From contig CALXKJ010000019.1 in NCBI GenBank assembly GCA_944388955.1, forward strand, positions 1 through 36,101: DNA of 36,101 nt, in the 5' to 3' direction. Positions 8,500 to 17,461 of this stretch are shown piece by piece (within the stretch, counting starts at the first letter, position 1; each line of letters opens with the position of its first letter). The DNA comes from an uncultured Spirochaetaceae bacterium (GTDB lineage Bacteria > Spirochaetota > Spirochaetia > Sphaerochaetales > Sphaerochaetaceae). The notes below the pieces were generated by a model that worked only from the letters and a program-made list of their open reading frames with translations, did not search any database and was not told the DNA's origin. A program made the position numbers and the translations under genes.

Positions 8500-8976
8500 T
8501 CAGAGGTCAAGCAGTTTAATGCAATCTTCGAGGGGCTCTTCAATGGGTCCCTCAATTTGTTTATCAAGCCATTTCGCAACAAGGCCGGCAAAGCCGTGGA
8601 TAGCGAATATGGCTTTCGCATCGCTTTCGTATACCTTCCCGAATTCTCTTGCGATAAGCGATGATACATAATCACTGCCAGCGATTCTGGAAAGCTGTCT
8701 CCACTTTCTGGGATTCTTCGTTATGGCTTCGCAGGAAGCTTTCAAAGTGGCGCCTAAATCACTCTCATCACTGAGTGGTATTTCCCTGACAAGGTTTCTG
8801 GAATATTCACTGAGTATGCTCTCGGGCTCTTTGTAATATCTGTAGAATGTAGCCCTGTTGACAGATGCCACGCTGCATATCTCACTTACAGAGACAGTAC
8901 CTGCAGGTTTTCCCTCGATAATCGAGAAATAGGCCTTCCTTATCGCATCCCTTGTCCTGAGCGTGCGTTTATCCAT
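8500..8976 (-). CDS. TetR/AcrR-family transcriptional regulator
   Basis: A 158-aa protein with a TetR DNA-binding domain in residues 5-50, including VSVSEICSVASVNRATFYRYYK split as helix, turn and recognition helix (NRATFYRYY). The C-terminal ligand-binding part is short (about 105 residues), close to the DhaS-like subgroup. Its ATG overlaps the end of the upstream sensor kinase gene (ATGGATAA), so the two are translationally coupled. It converges with the radical SAM gene. Its ligand and target are unknown. Confidence 0.85.
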   Translation of the reverse strand: MDKRTLRTRDAIRKAYFSIIEGKPAGTVSVSEICSVASVNRATFYRYYKEPESILSEYSRNLVREIPLSDESDLGATLKASCEAITKNPRKWRQLSRIAGSDYVSSLIAREFGKVYESDAKAIFAIHGFAGLVAKWLDKQIEGPIEEPLEDCIKLLDL

Positions 8977-10234
8977 TCTCTCTTCCGGTTACAGGGACTT
9001 CTGCATAAATGCGGAAGATACCGCCATCTGTTTCTATCTCAATCTTTCCATTGAGTCTCGCTACAGCGTCCTTTATATTCCTGAGCCCGAATCCATGGTT
9101 TTGGCTATCAGGTTTTGATGTGGCGAATGAGCCATCCCTGTTTTTCTTTATCGTATTCTCGTATCTGTTTGATATGCAGTAATAGAGCATAGAGTCATCG
9201 TCTGCGATTTCCACACAGATTTTCCTGTCTGGAGGATCTGCTTCTATGGCGTTATCGAGGGAGTTTGAGATAAGCGTGCAGAGCTCAGTCTCATCAACCG
9301 AAAGCGGTACTGACACATCAGCTTTTATCTCTATCTCGAGACCCTTTGTATTTGCTTTCTGCGCTTTCGCGTTGAGTATTGCGTTTATAAGCGTGCTTGA
9401 TGTGTACTGCTCCGTCAGCTTTGAGAATGATGCTCCGATTTCCTTGAGGTAGCTGATGGCTTTGTCATTCTCTCCCAGATCAAGATATGTCGCTATGACA
9501 GTGAAGTGATTCATCAGATCATGCTTGAGCTTCCTTATCTCCTCCTGCTGTGATTCAATCCCCTGATAGTATTCCGTTCTTGCTTTCAGCTGGGAGTTTT
9601 CCTCAGATAGCTTCGCGCTTCTTCCCATCTGATGAATCAGCGGGAAGACCATGGTTGATGCAAAGAGCGCGAAGATGGCGATGGATGAAAGCAACAGGTG
9701 GTTCTTAGGTGGATTTGCAACCGCTGTCAGCACAAGAACGGAAGGTGAGAGGGCTATTATCGTGGAGTATCCCCACATCCGCCGCGTGAATGAGCTGAGA
9801 ACCATGCTTGAAGATACAAGGGATGAGTAACTTCGGAATATGCTGAAATACAGAAGCGCGAATATCACGAGAAGTGCCGCTGTAATCATGAAAAGCCATA
9901 ACGGCGTGCCGCTGACAAGAATAGCCTCTATCCATGAGACAGTGAGAAATGACCAGGAGCCTATGACAGAGAAGAAGATGACAGCGAAGGCGATGATCTT
10001 CTCAATCCTGTCCCTGAAGAACAGAAGCATGTAGAGCGCGAACAGAAGCGATGATACGATATATGTGAGCGTGAATTCCGGCACGATGGGAAACATGCAT
10101 ATAATGCACAGCATCACAACAGAAAGAATCCTTGCCCATGTCTTATCTGATCGTGGGGATAGGAAAGAAGGTATGGCCTCGCTTATATTCGTCGCGAGAA
10201 TCGCGGATAGCACTACATACAGCAGCATGCGCAT
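8969..10234 (-). CDS. AgrC/CitA-like sensor histidine kinase with GHKL ATPase domain
   Basis: The 421-aa protein has six or seven hydrophobic segments in the first 200 residues, a linker helix, a dimerisation helix with the phosphoacceptor motif LKHDLMNHF (His near 239), an N-box NSLDNAIEAD (near 325) and a G-box GFGLRNIK (near 383). This is the architecture of peptide-sensing AgrC-type kinases (HPK10 group), which normally pair with LytTR response regulators. No response regulator gene is adjacent; a TetR gene follows with overlapping stop and start codons. The start at 10234 is followed two codons later by a second ATG (10228). Only about 65 bp separate it from the divergent reductase gene. 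Confidence 0.85.
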   Translation of the reverse strand: MRMLLYVVLSAILATNISEAIPSFLSPRSDKTWARILSVVMLCIICMFPIVPEFTLTYIVSSLLFALYMLLFFRDRIEKIIAFAVIFFSVIGSWSFLTVSWIEAILVSGTPLWLFMITAALLVIFALLYFSIFRSYSSLVSSSMVLSSFTRRMWGYSTIIALSPSVLVLTAVANPPKNHLLLSSIAIFALFASTMVFPLIHQMGRSAKLSEENSQLKARTEYYQGIESQQEEIRKLKHDLMNHFTVIATYLDLGENDKAISYLKEIGASFSKLTEQYTSSTLINAILNAKAQKANTKGLEIEIKADVSVPLSVDETELCTLISNSLDNAIEADPPDRKICVEIADDDSMLYYCISNRYENTIKKNRDGSFATSKPDSQNHGFGLRNIKDAVARLNGKIEIETDGGIFRIYAEVPVTGRENG

Positions 10235-10299
10235 AAGAAAATGATAGCATAAAATCGAAAGTCTTGAATCGCATTTCCCTGAAAGATTATCCTCAGAAC

Positions 10300-11199
10300 A
10301 TGAGAGTCAGGATAATAGGTGCCGGCGCTGTAGGTGCAGTTGTTGGCTGGAAGCTATATAAAGTGTGTGATCTTGCTTTTGTCGCCGATAAAGAGCGCAA
10401 GGAGAAGTACAGCTCCGGTATCGTTGTTAACGGCGATCTCGTTCATTTCCCAGTATTGACGCCGGACGAAGCCGACAAGGCGGATCTGCTTATCTTCGCT
10501 GTAAAGAATTTCTCCCTTGATGAGGCAATGGATGAAGCTGAGCCTTTTGTTGATGATAATACTGTAATCCTGCCGCTTCTCAACGGCATTGAAGCTGAGT
10601 CGAGACTCTCCTCAAGATTCGGAGAAGAGAAAGTGCTTTATGGCTTCATAACGGATTTATCATCTGTCCATGAAGGGAATGAGATAACGTGCTTCTCGGG
10701 TGGCGGGAATATAGTGTTCGCCGAGAAAAACGGTGTGGAGAGCGAGCGTGTAAAGGCCCTATGTGCTCTTTTTGACAAAGGGGGCCAGCGATACACGGTT
10801 CCTGATGATATTCTTCATGAGAAGTGGTGGAAGTTCATGCTCAATACATGCTTCAATACGCTTTCCGCGATTCTGATAGCAGATTATGCCGCTATCGCAT
10901 CGAATCCTGATTTCATCCGTCTTGTACGTCTTGAAGCAAGGGAAGTGCAGCAGATTGCACGTTATGAAGGTGTCACTATAAGCCAGGATGACATTGAAGA
11001 GATGATAAGACGCGTCACATCGCTTCGCGACCATGGAAAGACTTCGATGCTTCAGGATATGCTTGCACATCGTGAGACGGAGAACAGGTATTTTGCAGGT
11101 GCGGTCTCGAGACTTGGCAAGAAACATTCAGTGGAGACGCCTTTCTCTGATTTCCTTTCGATTCTTCTGGAGGCGAAGCGCCGTGTCCTCTCAGTTTGA
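10300..11199 (+). CDS. panE: 2-dehydropantoate 2-reductase (ketopantoate reductase) family protein
   Basis: A 299-aa NADPH-dependent dehydrogenase. It has the Rossmann motif GAGAVG at residues 7-12, the ILPLLNGIE segment, the catalytic-lysine region EKWWKFMLNTCFN and the C-terminal GKTSMLQDMLAHRETE motif (family form: SMLQD..R.TE). The family reduces ketopantoate to pantoate in pantothenate synthesis, but many members act on other 2-oxo acids and no other pantothenate gene is here. The ATG at 10300 puts the glycine-rich loop at the correct distance from the N-terminus; an upstream TTG at 10264 would add 12 residues. It overlaps the dprA-like gene by 17 bp. Confidence 0.8.
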   Translation: MRVRIIGAGAVGAVVGWKLYKVCDLAFVADKERKEKYSSGIVVNGDLVHFPVLTPDEADKADLLIFAVKNFSLDEAMDEAEPFVDDNTVILPLLNGIEAESRLSSRFGEEKVLYGFITDLSSVHEGNEITCFSGGGNIVFAEKNGVESERVKALCALFDKGGQRYTVPDDILHEKWWKFMLNTCFNTLSAILIADYAAIASNPDFIRLVRLEAREVQQIARYEGVTISQDDIEEMIRRVTSLRDHGKTSMLQDMLAHRETENRYFAGAVSRLGKKHSVETPFSDFLSILLEAKRRVLSV

Positions 11200-12076
11200 T
11201 AAAGCCCAGGCGGCTCTTTATGAGACGATTTACTCATTCATCCAGGATAGCACCAGAGCGTTTTCTTTGATGAGGGCAGTGCCTGATGCTTCTGCGTTCA
11301 CCTCTTCAGATGCCGCGGCCCTCTCAGATATCATCGGGTATAGCGGCAGCGAGATTGAGAATCGCTACAGGAATATTATGGAAGCATTCTCGTCTGAAGT
11401 GCTCCGCTACTCTGTGATACTCCCCGAGTCCATTTGTTTTCCTGAAGAGAAGGGAGATTGGTTTCCCGTAATCTATGGAGCTGGTGATATAACGCTCTTG
11501 AAAAAGCCACGCGTGACTGTGATAGGCATGCCACGGCCTTCTATGCAAGGCAAGCAGGATACAGCGGAGGCCATTTCCTATTTCTCTAAACATGATGTCG
11601 CTGTCCTTGTGCCTCTTGATCCGGGGATAGGGCTTCTTGCCGCGGCTTTGGCGCTTAAGGCTGGCTGCCGTGTAATCGGAGTCCTGTCCACACCTCTCTC
11701 CGCTTCAAGCTCGGAATTCCAGGAGAAGGTGGAAGCTGAGATTTACTCTACCGGCCTGCTCCTCTCTGTTTTCCCTCCACGGCAGAAGACAGAGAGATGG
11801 CATGTAATGATAAGAAACAGGTTCATCGCATCGATATCAGGCTCGGTGCTCCTTGCTGAAGAGAAGGATGGAGGCCCTAGCTGGGCAATCTTCGATAAGG
11901 TGCTGGAAAATGGCGGACGCGCGATGCTATCGCGTTCGATGCTTGATGTTCCATCATATAGATGGGCTAGGGAAAGAATGGAGTCAGGGGCGCTCTCTTA
12001 CGCCACTGACTCGGATCTGAAGAGAATCGTGCCTAAAGTGAAAAGCATCTCATTTGAGCCCGATCTCTTCTCTTGA
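11183..12076 (+). CDS. Divergent DprA/Smf-like DNA-processing protein
   Basis: A 297-aa protein starting at GTG 11183, with GGAGG ten bases upstream and overlapping the previous gene. The middle and C-terminal part follow the DprA Rossmann-like order: VTVIGMPRPS (family VGSR..S), a degenerate PLDPGIGLLAAALALKAGCR where DprA has SG.A.GID..AH..AL..GG, then VIGVLSTPL, and RNRFIASISGSVLLAEEKDG for the family NR.IAGLS..v.v.E. DprA loads RecA on single-stranded DNA during natural transformation; its loss of the SGxxxGID residues suggests altered DNA binding. It lies just before alaS. Confidence 0.65.
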   Translation: MSSQFDKAQAALYETIYSFIQDSTRAFSLMRAVPDASAFTSSDAAALSDIIGYSGSEIENRYRNIMEAFSSEVLRYSVILPESICFPEEKGDWFPVIYGAGDITLLKKPRVTVIGMPRPSMQGKQDTAEAISYFSKHDVAVLVPLDPGIGLLAAALALKAGCRVIGVLSTPLSASSSEFQEKVEAEIYSTGLLLSVFPPRQKTERWHVMIRNRFIASISGSVLLAEEKDGGPSWAIFDKVLENGGRAMLSRSMLDVPSYRWARERMESGALSYATDSDLKRIVPKVKSISFEPDLFS

Positions 12077-12127
12077 CCGTCACTGAAGCGGTGAATACGA
12101 TATAGCGGAAATAATAAGGAAGAGAAT

Positions 12128-13921
12128 ATGAAAGAGATAACAGCTGATCAGCTAAGAAAACTATACATTGACTTCTTTGTCTCCAAGGGACATAAGCAGA
12201 TATCAGGGGCATCCCTGATCCCGGAGAATGATCCTACAGTCCTCTTCACGACTGCTGGAATGCATCCTCTCGTGCCATATATCCTTGGACAGGAGCACCC
12301 GGCAGGAAAGAGACTCTGTGATTACCAGAAGTGCATCCGTACCGGAGATATCGACAGTGTAGGAGATCCGCACCATCTCACATTCTTCGAGATGCTTGGA
12401 AACTGGTCTCTCGGTGATTATTTCAAGAAGGAGATGATTGGCTACAGCTTCGAGTTCCTTACAAAGGTGCTTGGAATACCTGTAGACAGACTCTCTGTAA
12501 CAGTCTTTGAAGGTGATGATACAGTTCCCCGTGATGAGGAAGCTGCCGCTAGATGGAAGGAGCTTGGAATAGATCCGTCGCACATATATTTCATGCCGCG
12601 TGAGGATAACTGGTGGGGACCGGCGGGAGAGACAGGACCATGTGGCCCTGACTCCGAGATGTTCTTCGATACAGGACGCCCTGCTTGCGGCCCTGATTGC
12701 CGCCCCGGATGCAAGTGCGGAAAGTATTTTGAAATCTGGAATGATGTCTTCATGCAGTATAGGAAGGAGAAGGATGGCACTTACCATGAGATGGAAAGAA
12801 AGTGCATCGATACTGGCATGGGCATTGAGAGAACAGTTGCTGTCCTTCAGGGCAAGAAGAGCGTCTATGAGACAGAAGTCTTCCAGCCTATCATCAGGAG
12901 AATCGAGGAGCTTTCCGGCAAGAAGTATGGTGATAATGAGGATGATGATATCTCAATCCGCATCATAAGCGATCATATCAGGACTTCTGTCTTCATTCTC
13001 GGGGACCAGAAGGCTATCGCTCCATCGAATGTCGGACAGGGCTATATCCTCCGCCGTCTCATAAGAAGGGCTGTACGCCATGGAAAGAAGATCGGTATCG
13101 ACCATCCATTCCTCTCAGAGCTTTCTGAAGTAGTGCTTTCTCTCTATGGAGAGCCTTATCCGGAACTGCTGAGCCATCGCGAGTTCATCCGCGAGGAGCT
13201 TGAGAAGGAAGAGGAGAAGTTCTCAATCACACTAACAAAGGGCGAGAAGGAATTCGAGAAGATGATTCCGAATCTGCTTAAAGGCAAGGACAGGATTATC
13301 TCAGGCCGTCTTGCCTTCAGGCTCTATGATACATATGGATTCCCTATCGAGCTGACAAAGGAGCTTGCTTCAGAGCATGGCTTCACAGTCGATGAGAAAG
13401 GATTTGAGGAGGCTTTCGAGAAGCATCAGGCACTCTCCAGAGCTGGTGCAGAGAAGGAGTTCAAGGGAGGTCTTGCCGACCACAGCGGTGAGACAACGGC
13501 ATTGCATACAGCAACGCACCTTCTCCATGCAGCACTCCGCCGTGTCCTTGGTACACATGTCGGACAGAAAGGCTCAAATATAACAGCAGAGCGTCTTAGA
13601 TTCGATTTCACGCATCCAGCTCCGATGACAAAAGAAGAGCTGAAGGAAGTTGAGGATCTTGTAAATGATGCAATCAAGAGAGATCTTCCTGTCACTGTCG
13701 AGACAATGACGCTCGATGAAGCCAGAAAAGCGGGCGCAATCGCTTTCTTTGACTCAAAGTACGGTGAGAAAGTCACTGTCTATACAATCGGGGATTTCTC
13801 TAAGGAAGTATGCGGAGGTCCGCATGTCACGCATACCGGCGATATGGGTCACTTCAGGATTCTAAAAGAGCAGTCATCATCGGCTGGTATCAGAAGAATA
13901 AAGGCTGTACTTGAGAAATAG
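12128..13921 (+). CDS. alaS: Alanine-tRNA ligase, short form without C-Ala domain
   Basis: At 597 residues it is about 275 shorter than bacterial AlaRS such as that of E. coli (876 aa). The class II catalytic core is at the N-terminus (TTAGMHPLVPY, FEMLGNWSLGDYF, GMGIERT, SNVGQGYILRRLIRRAVRHG). The editing domain follows, with its zinc-binding HTATH and CGGPHVTHTG motifs. The protein ends after SSSAGIRRIKAVLEK, so the oligomerisation/C-Ala region is absent. Short AlaRS of this kind is known from spirochaetes, which supports the taxonomic assignment. The start has an AAGAG ribosome-binding site and the gene ends in a strong terminator. Confidence 0.95.
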   Translation: MKEITADQLRKLYIDFFVSKGHKQISGASLIPENDPTVLFTTAGMHPLVPYILGQEHPAGKRLCDYQKCIRTGDIDSVGDPHHLTFFEMLGNWSLGDYFKKEMIGYSFEFLTKVLGIPVDRLSVTVFEGDDTVPRDEEAAARWKELGIDPSHIYFMPREDNWWGPAGETGPCGPDSEMFFDTGRPACGPDCRPGCKCGKYFEIWNDVFMQYRKEKDGTYHEMERKCIDTGMGIERTVAVLQGKKSVYETEVFQPIIRRIEELSGKKYGDNEDDDISIRIISDHIRTSVFILGDQKAIAPSNVGQGYILRRLIRRAVRHGKKIGIDHPFLSELSEVVLSLYGEPYPELLSHREFIREELEKEEEKFSITLTKGEKEFEKMIPNLLKGKDRIISGRLAFRLYDTYGFPIELTKELASEHGFTVDEKGFEEAFEKHQALSRAGAEKEFKGGLADHSGETTALHTATHLLHAALRRVLGTHVGQKGSNITAERLRFDFTHPAPMTKEELKEVEDLVNDAIKRDLPVTVETMTLDEARKAGAIAFFDSKYGEKVTVYTIGDFSKEVCGGPHVTHTGDMGHFRILKEQSSSAGIRRIKAVLEK

Positions 13922-13943
13922 AGCCTTTACAATCTGAAAACTG

Positions 13944-13980
13944 CCCCTTCGGACAACAAAAACCGAAGGGGTTAGTTTTT
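13944..13980 (+). terminator. Rho-independent terminator after alaS
   Basis: CCCCTTCGG (13944-13952) pairs perfectly with CCGAAGGGG (13963-13971) over 9 bp with a 10-nt A-rich loop, followed by TTAGTTTTT. The stop codon of the convergent regulator gene lies inside the T-rich tail. Confidence 0.88.
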
Positions 13981-14313
13981 GCTCTCATCACTCTCGATTC
14001 TGATCTCTATTCCGTATTTCCTGCAAAAGCTCATGTATGCTTCCCTGAGCTCTTCGGAAGCTGTCATCTGGATTGCTTTCTGGTTGCTGCCGAAAGATGA
14101 TCTGTCAAGGAAGAGGACACCGAGATCAACGCCGAAGAAATCCGCGATTCTGTCGATATTCTTTCCGCTGGGTGAGTTTATGCCCCTTTCCAGCTTGCTT
14201 AGGGAATTCGAAGCTATACCGATCTCAGCTGCAAGCTCTTCCTGCGTCAGCTTCCTCGATAAACGAAGTTCCCTCAGATTTTCCCCGAATCTTTTTCCAG
14301 CACGAGATTTCAT
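13972..14313 (-). CDS. Xre/Cro-type helix-turn-helix regulator
   Basis: A 113-aa protein with an HTH_3 domain in residues 9-63 (LRELRLSRKLTQEELAAEIG, then SNSLSKLERG) and a 45-residue C-terminal tail with no recognised motif. It probably acts as a dimeric repressor. No partner toxin or enzyme gene is adjacent, and it is convergent with alaS. The start ATG at 14313 is preceded by GGATAG, a modest ribosome-binding site. Confidence 0.8.
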   Translation of the reverse strand: MKSRAGKRFGENLRELRLSRKLTQEELAAEIGIASNSLSKLERGINSPSGKNIDRIADFFGVDLGVLFLDRSSFGSNQKAIQMTASEELREAYMSFCRKYGIEIRIESDESKN

Positions 14314-14490
14314 TCTATCCAGAATTGTAAAAATGAGCCGCTTTGACGGGCAATGAATTACAGAGCACAGAATTATGGGTTGAAATTCGCCTTGAAAAGT
14401 TGAATCTGGGATTATGGATATGCTACCATGGCGATGGGGAAGAGCATCCCCTTTTTATTCTGCACCCGTTGGCGTAAGCTGACGGGATTA
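14314..14490. other. Intergenic region with two hairpins
   Basis: No ORF. Two hairpins can be read on the plus strand: GGGGA/TCCCC (14436-14440 with 14447-14451) followed by TTTTT, and CCCGTTGGC-GTAA-GCTGACGGG (14465-14486, with two G-T pairs) ending 5 bp from the hflX stop codon. The second may be a weak hflX terminator but lacks a T-run on that strand. The first looks like a plus-strand terminator with no gene upstream of it. Confidence 0.4.
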
Positions 14491-15723
14491 TCATTTTCTG
14501 TATTTTGCGGTGATATCCTTTCTCAACCTTAGAGTCACAGTGATTTCAGTCTCAGAATACTCTATTGAGCGTATATCGCCGTCTTTTGAGGCTCTCTGGA
14601 TGATATCTGAATCAATGGGCTCAGTGACAGTGATGGTCTCGAATGCACTGTCAGTGACTCTTGCCATCGCCTCCAGAAGCTTTTCTTTTCCTTCCCCCCG
14701 CTTCATGCATGTCTCAACAATGATATATGGCTCATTCAGAAGGGACGAGTAGGCAATCTCATCGTAGATATCATCGATCTTGTTGATTACAAGGATTTTT
14801 GCTTTATCAATCGCTCCAAGCTCCTCAAGCGTGGTTTTTGTCTTCAGATATGAGCCATAGGCATCGGGATGGGATGCATCTGCGACGATGATGATGGCAT
14901 CGGATGAGAGCGCTTCCTCAAGTGTTGAGGAGAATGCCTTTATGAGCACCTCCGGAAGATCTGAGATGAAACCCACGGTATCAGAGAGGAGAACACCCTG
15001 CCCGTTTGGAAGGCGGAGGGCCCGTGTTGTCGTGTCCAGTGTCGCGAAAAGCTTGTCTTCAGCAAGCACGGAAGCATTTGTAAGCGTGTTGAGGATTGTC
15101 GATTTTCCCGCATTTGTGTAACCAGTGAGGGCAAAAGAGAAGACTTTGCGTCTTTCTCTCTCTTTGCGTTTTGTTTTTCTGACGTTCGCGATTGAGTTTA
15201 TCTCCCTGTCAAGCGAATGGATGCGCTGGTCGATAAGCCGCCGTTCAAGCTCGATGCGCCTCTCTCCTTCGCCTTTTGCACCCCTTACGCCGCCACGCTG
15301 CTGTGAAAGCCTTGCTTCCCTGTCCGCTAACCGTGGCCTGAGATATTCCGCTTCCGCTTTCTCGATCTGAAGCCTCGCTTCCCTCGATCTTGCATTCCTG
15401 AAGAATATTGCGAGTATGACAGCTTCCCTGTCTGAAATAGGAAGACCGAAGATGGCTTCAAGATTCTTCTCCTGCCGCGGAGAGATGAATGCGTTGATAA
15501 TCACCTCATCGGCTTCAGCCGCTCTCAATGCGATAAGCACTTCCTCAGCCTGTCCGCGACCGATATATGTGCCTACGGAAATCTCCTTCTGGGTAAATGC
15601 TATCTCTCCGGCAAGCTCAAGGCCTAGTGTGGATATAAGGCTTTTCATCTCTTCATTCCTGATATCCACAAGGCGCTCATTCTCGCCGGGTTTTCTGAGT
15701 GTGATGAGAAACGCTCCGCTCAT
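14491..15723 (-). CDS. hflX: Ribosome-associated GTPase HflX
   Basis: A 410-aa TRAFAC GTPase with an N-terminal HflX domain (residues 1-195, ending with the conserved GGVRGAKGEGERRIELERRL linker) and a GTPase domain: G1 GYTNAGKST, G3 DTVGF, G4 NKID. HflX splits or rescues stalled 70S ribosomes under stress and its N-terminal domain binds ATP. The linker reads GxGExR where most members have GPGETQLE, a modest deviation. It is transcribed divergently from the M3 peptidase gene, with a gap of only 37 bp that must hold both start regions. Confidence 0.92.
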   Translation of the reverse strand: MSGAFLITLRKPGENERLVDIRNEEMKSLISTLGLELAGEIAFTQKEISVGTYIGRGQAEEVLIALRAAEADEVIINAFISPRQEKNLEAIFGLPISDREAVILAIFFRNARSREARLQIEKAEAEYLRPRLADREARLSQQRGGVRGAKGEGERRIELERRLIDQRIHSLDREINSIANVRKTKRKERERRKVFSFALTGYTNAGKSTILNTLTNASVLAEDKLFATLDTTTRALRLPNGQGVLLSDTVGFISDLPEVLIKAFSSTLEEALSSDAIIIVADASHPDAYGSYLKTKTTLEELGAIDKAKILVINKIDDIYDEIAYSSLLNEPYIIVETCMKRGEGKEKLLEAMARVTDSAFETITVTEPIDSDIIQRASKDGDIRSIEYSETEITVTLRLRKDITAKYRK

Positions 15724-15760
15724 ATGTGCATATTAGCATTCTTTGGAGTATGATTCCCAT

Positions 15761-17461
15761 ATGGAAAGAAAGCTTCCCCATTGGGACATGACAGGGATAT
15801 ATCCCGCACCTGATTCCAAGGAATTCCTGGATGATATAGCACTTCTTGGCAGAATCGGCGATGAGATCATCAGCGAAACAGAAAAGGAATTCCCATCTGC
15901 AGAAAGACTGATCAACCTGAAAGACAAGGGTGATTCGCTTGAAATAACACTCACTGCGTATACAGATGCCCTCATCTCGGCAGATTCAGAGAATCCTGTC
16001 CTCCTAAGGGCATCTGCCTTGGCAGAAGATGCATCCATCCGTTATGACAAGGCTGATGACGCCTACATCAGATGTATAGATGAAAAAGCAGATATATCCT
16101 CAGTTCCCGAGCGTTTCAGATATAGCATCTACAGAATAAAGAAGATGGCTGGACACTTGATGACGAGCGAGGAGGAATCACTTGCATCCGAGCTGTCGAA
16201 GACAGGGGAGAAGGCCTGGGAAAAACTCATGGAGTCGGTGACATCGGTGGCTGCCGATGGCGGTATGACACTCACATCACTCCGCGCGGAAGCTATGAAC
16301 CCCGATAGGGAAAAACGGGAGTGCGCTTATAGGCGAGAGCTTAAGCTTCTTGAAACGCATAAGACAGCTGTTGCAGCTGCTCTCAATGGTGTGAAAGGCA
16401 CAGTTCTAACGCTTGAGAAGAGAAGAGGCTGGGATGATCCGATTGAAAGATCCCTCTTTTCGTCAGCTATATCAAAAAAGACGCTGGAAGCACTTCTTTC
16501 TGCCATGGAAGATTCCCTTCCGATGTTCAGAAGGTACTTCAATCTGAAAGCGAGGATGCTGGGGCTTGATAAACTCAGCTTCTTCGATCTTTTTGCTCCT
16601 GTCGGAAGCGGCAGCAGAAGCTACAGCTTCGAGGAAGCTATGAATCTTGTTATAGATTCCTATTCATCTTTTTCGCCTGAGATGGGCAGATTCGCAGAAA
16701 TGGCGTTTGAAAAAGGATGGCTTGATGCCGAGCCTCGCCATGGCAAGGCGGGAGGTGCGTACGACGTCTACTTTCCTGAGCGCGGAGAGAGCAGGGTATT
16801 CCTTAATTTCGACTCAAGCTATGATAGCGTCGCAACCATCGCTCATGAGCTTGGGCATGCTTACCATGACTCAGTTGTCAGGGATCTGCCACCTTCGCTT
16901 TCTGCATATCCGATGACGCTTGCTGAAACTGCCTCGATATTCGGTGAGATGCTTTTATTCGATAAAGTCCTCTCAACCTGTGACAAGGAAGAATCTGTCA
17001 CAATCATCGAATCATTCGTGCAGAATGCCGCACAGGTCATTGTCGACATCCTTTCGAGATATCTTTTTGAGAAACGCGTTTTCGAAAGAAGAAAAGAGGG
17101 GGAGATAACCGCTGATGAGCTTTCTGATATGATGCTTCAGGCGCAGGAATATACATATGGGGACGCGCTTGATGAGAAGCATAAGTACATGTGGGCGGTG
17201 AAGTCACACTACTACAGTGCAGATTTCTCATACTATAACTACCCATATGCATTCGGTGAGCTTTTCGCGCTTTCTCTCTATTCAAGGAAGAATGAGGAAG
17301 GTTTTCCAGAGCTTTACAAGGCAATCCTGAGAAGCACAGGCATGATGGATGCGGAATCTGTAGCGGCTGCAGCGGGCTGTGACACAAAGGATAAAGCATT
17401 CTGGATGGCGGGACTTGGCGTGATAGAAAAGTATATCGAGGAGCTTGATAAATGGAATTGA
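15761..17461 (+). CDS. pepF: M3-family oligoendopeptidase (PepF type)
   Basis: A 566-aa cytoplasmic zinc metallopeptidase with the catalytic HExxH in TIAHELGHAYHDS (near residue 362) and the third zinc ligand region in TLAETASIFGEM downstream. It lacks a signal peptide. The family cleaves oligopeptides and helps recycle peptides or clear signal peptides. The ATG at 15761 is chosen because GGAG precedes it by 12 bp; an upstream TTG at 15743 includes that ribosome-binding site. The gene overlaps the following methyltransferase gene by 10 bp, so the two are likely cotranscribed. Confidence 0.9.
   Translation: MERKLPHWDMTGIYPAPDSKEFLDDIALLGRIGDEIISETEKEFPSAERLINLKDKGDSLEITLTAYTDALISADSENPVLLRASALAEDASIRYDKADDAYIRCIDEKADISSVPERFRYSIYRIKKMAGHLMTSEEESLASELSKTGEKAWEKLMESVTSVAADGGMTLTSLRAEAMNPDREKRECAYRRELKLLETHKTAVAAALNGVKGTVLTLEKRRGWDDPIERSLFSSAISKKTLEALLSAMEDSLPMFRRYFNLKARMLGLDKLSFFDLFAPVGSGSRSYSFEEAMNLVIDSYSSFSPEMGRFAEMAFEKGWLDAEPRHGKAGGAYDVYFPERGESRVFLNFDSSYDSVATIAHELGHAYHDSVVRDLPPSLSAYPMTLAETASIFGEMLLFDKVLSTCDKEESVTIIESFVQNAAQVIVDILSRYLFEKRVFERRKEGEITADELSDMMLQAQEYTYGDALDEKHKYMWAVKSHYYSADFSYYNYPYAFGELFALSLYSRKNEEGFPELYKAILRSTGMMDAESVAAAAGCDTKDKAFWMAGLGVIEKYIEELDKWN

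Noticed and set aside
11033-11182. N-terminal 50-residue extension of the dprA-like frame
   Set aside because: It lies entirely inside the ketopantoate-reductase-like gene in another frame, has an unrelated composition, and a GTG with a strong ribosome-binding site exists at 11183.
12203-12787. Long antisense frame inside alaS
   Set aside because: A shadow of strong codon bias; no ribosome-binding site and no recognisable protein motif.
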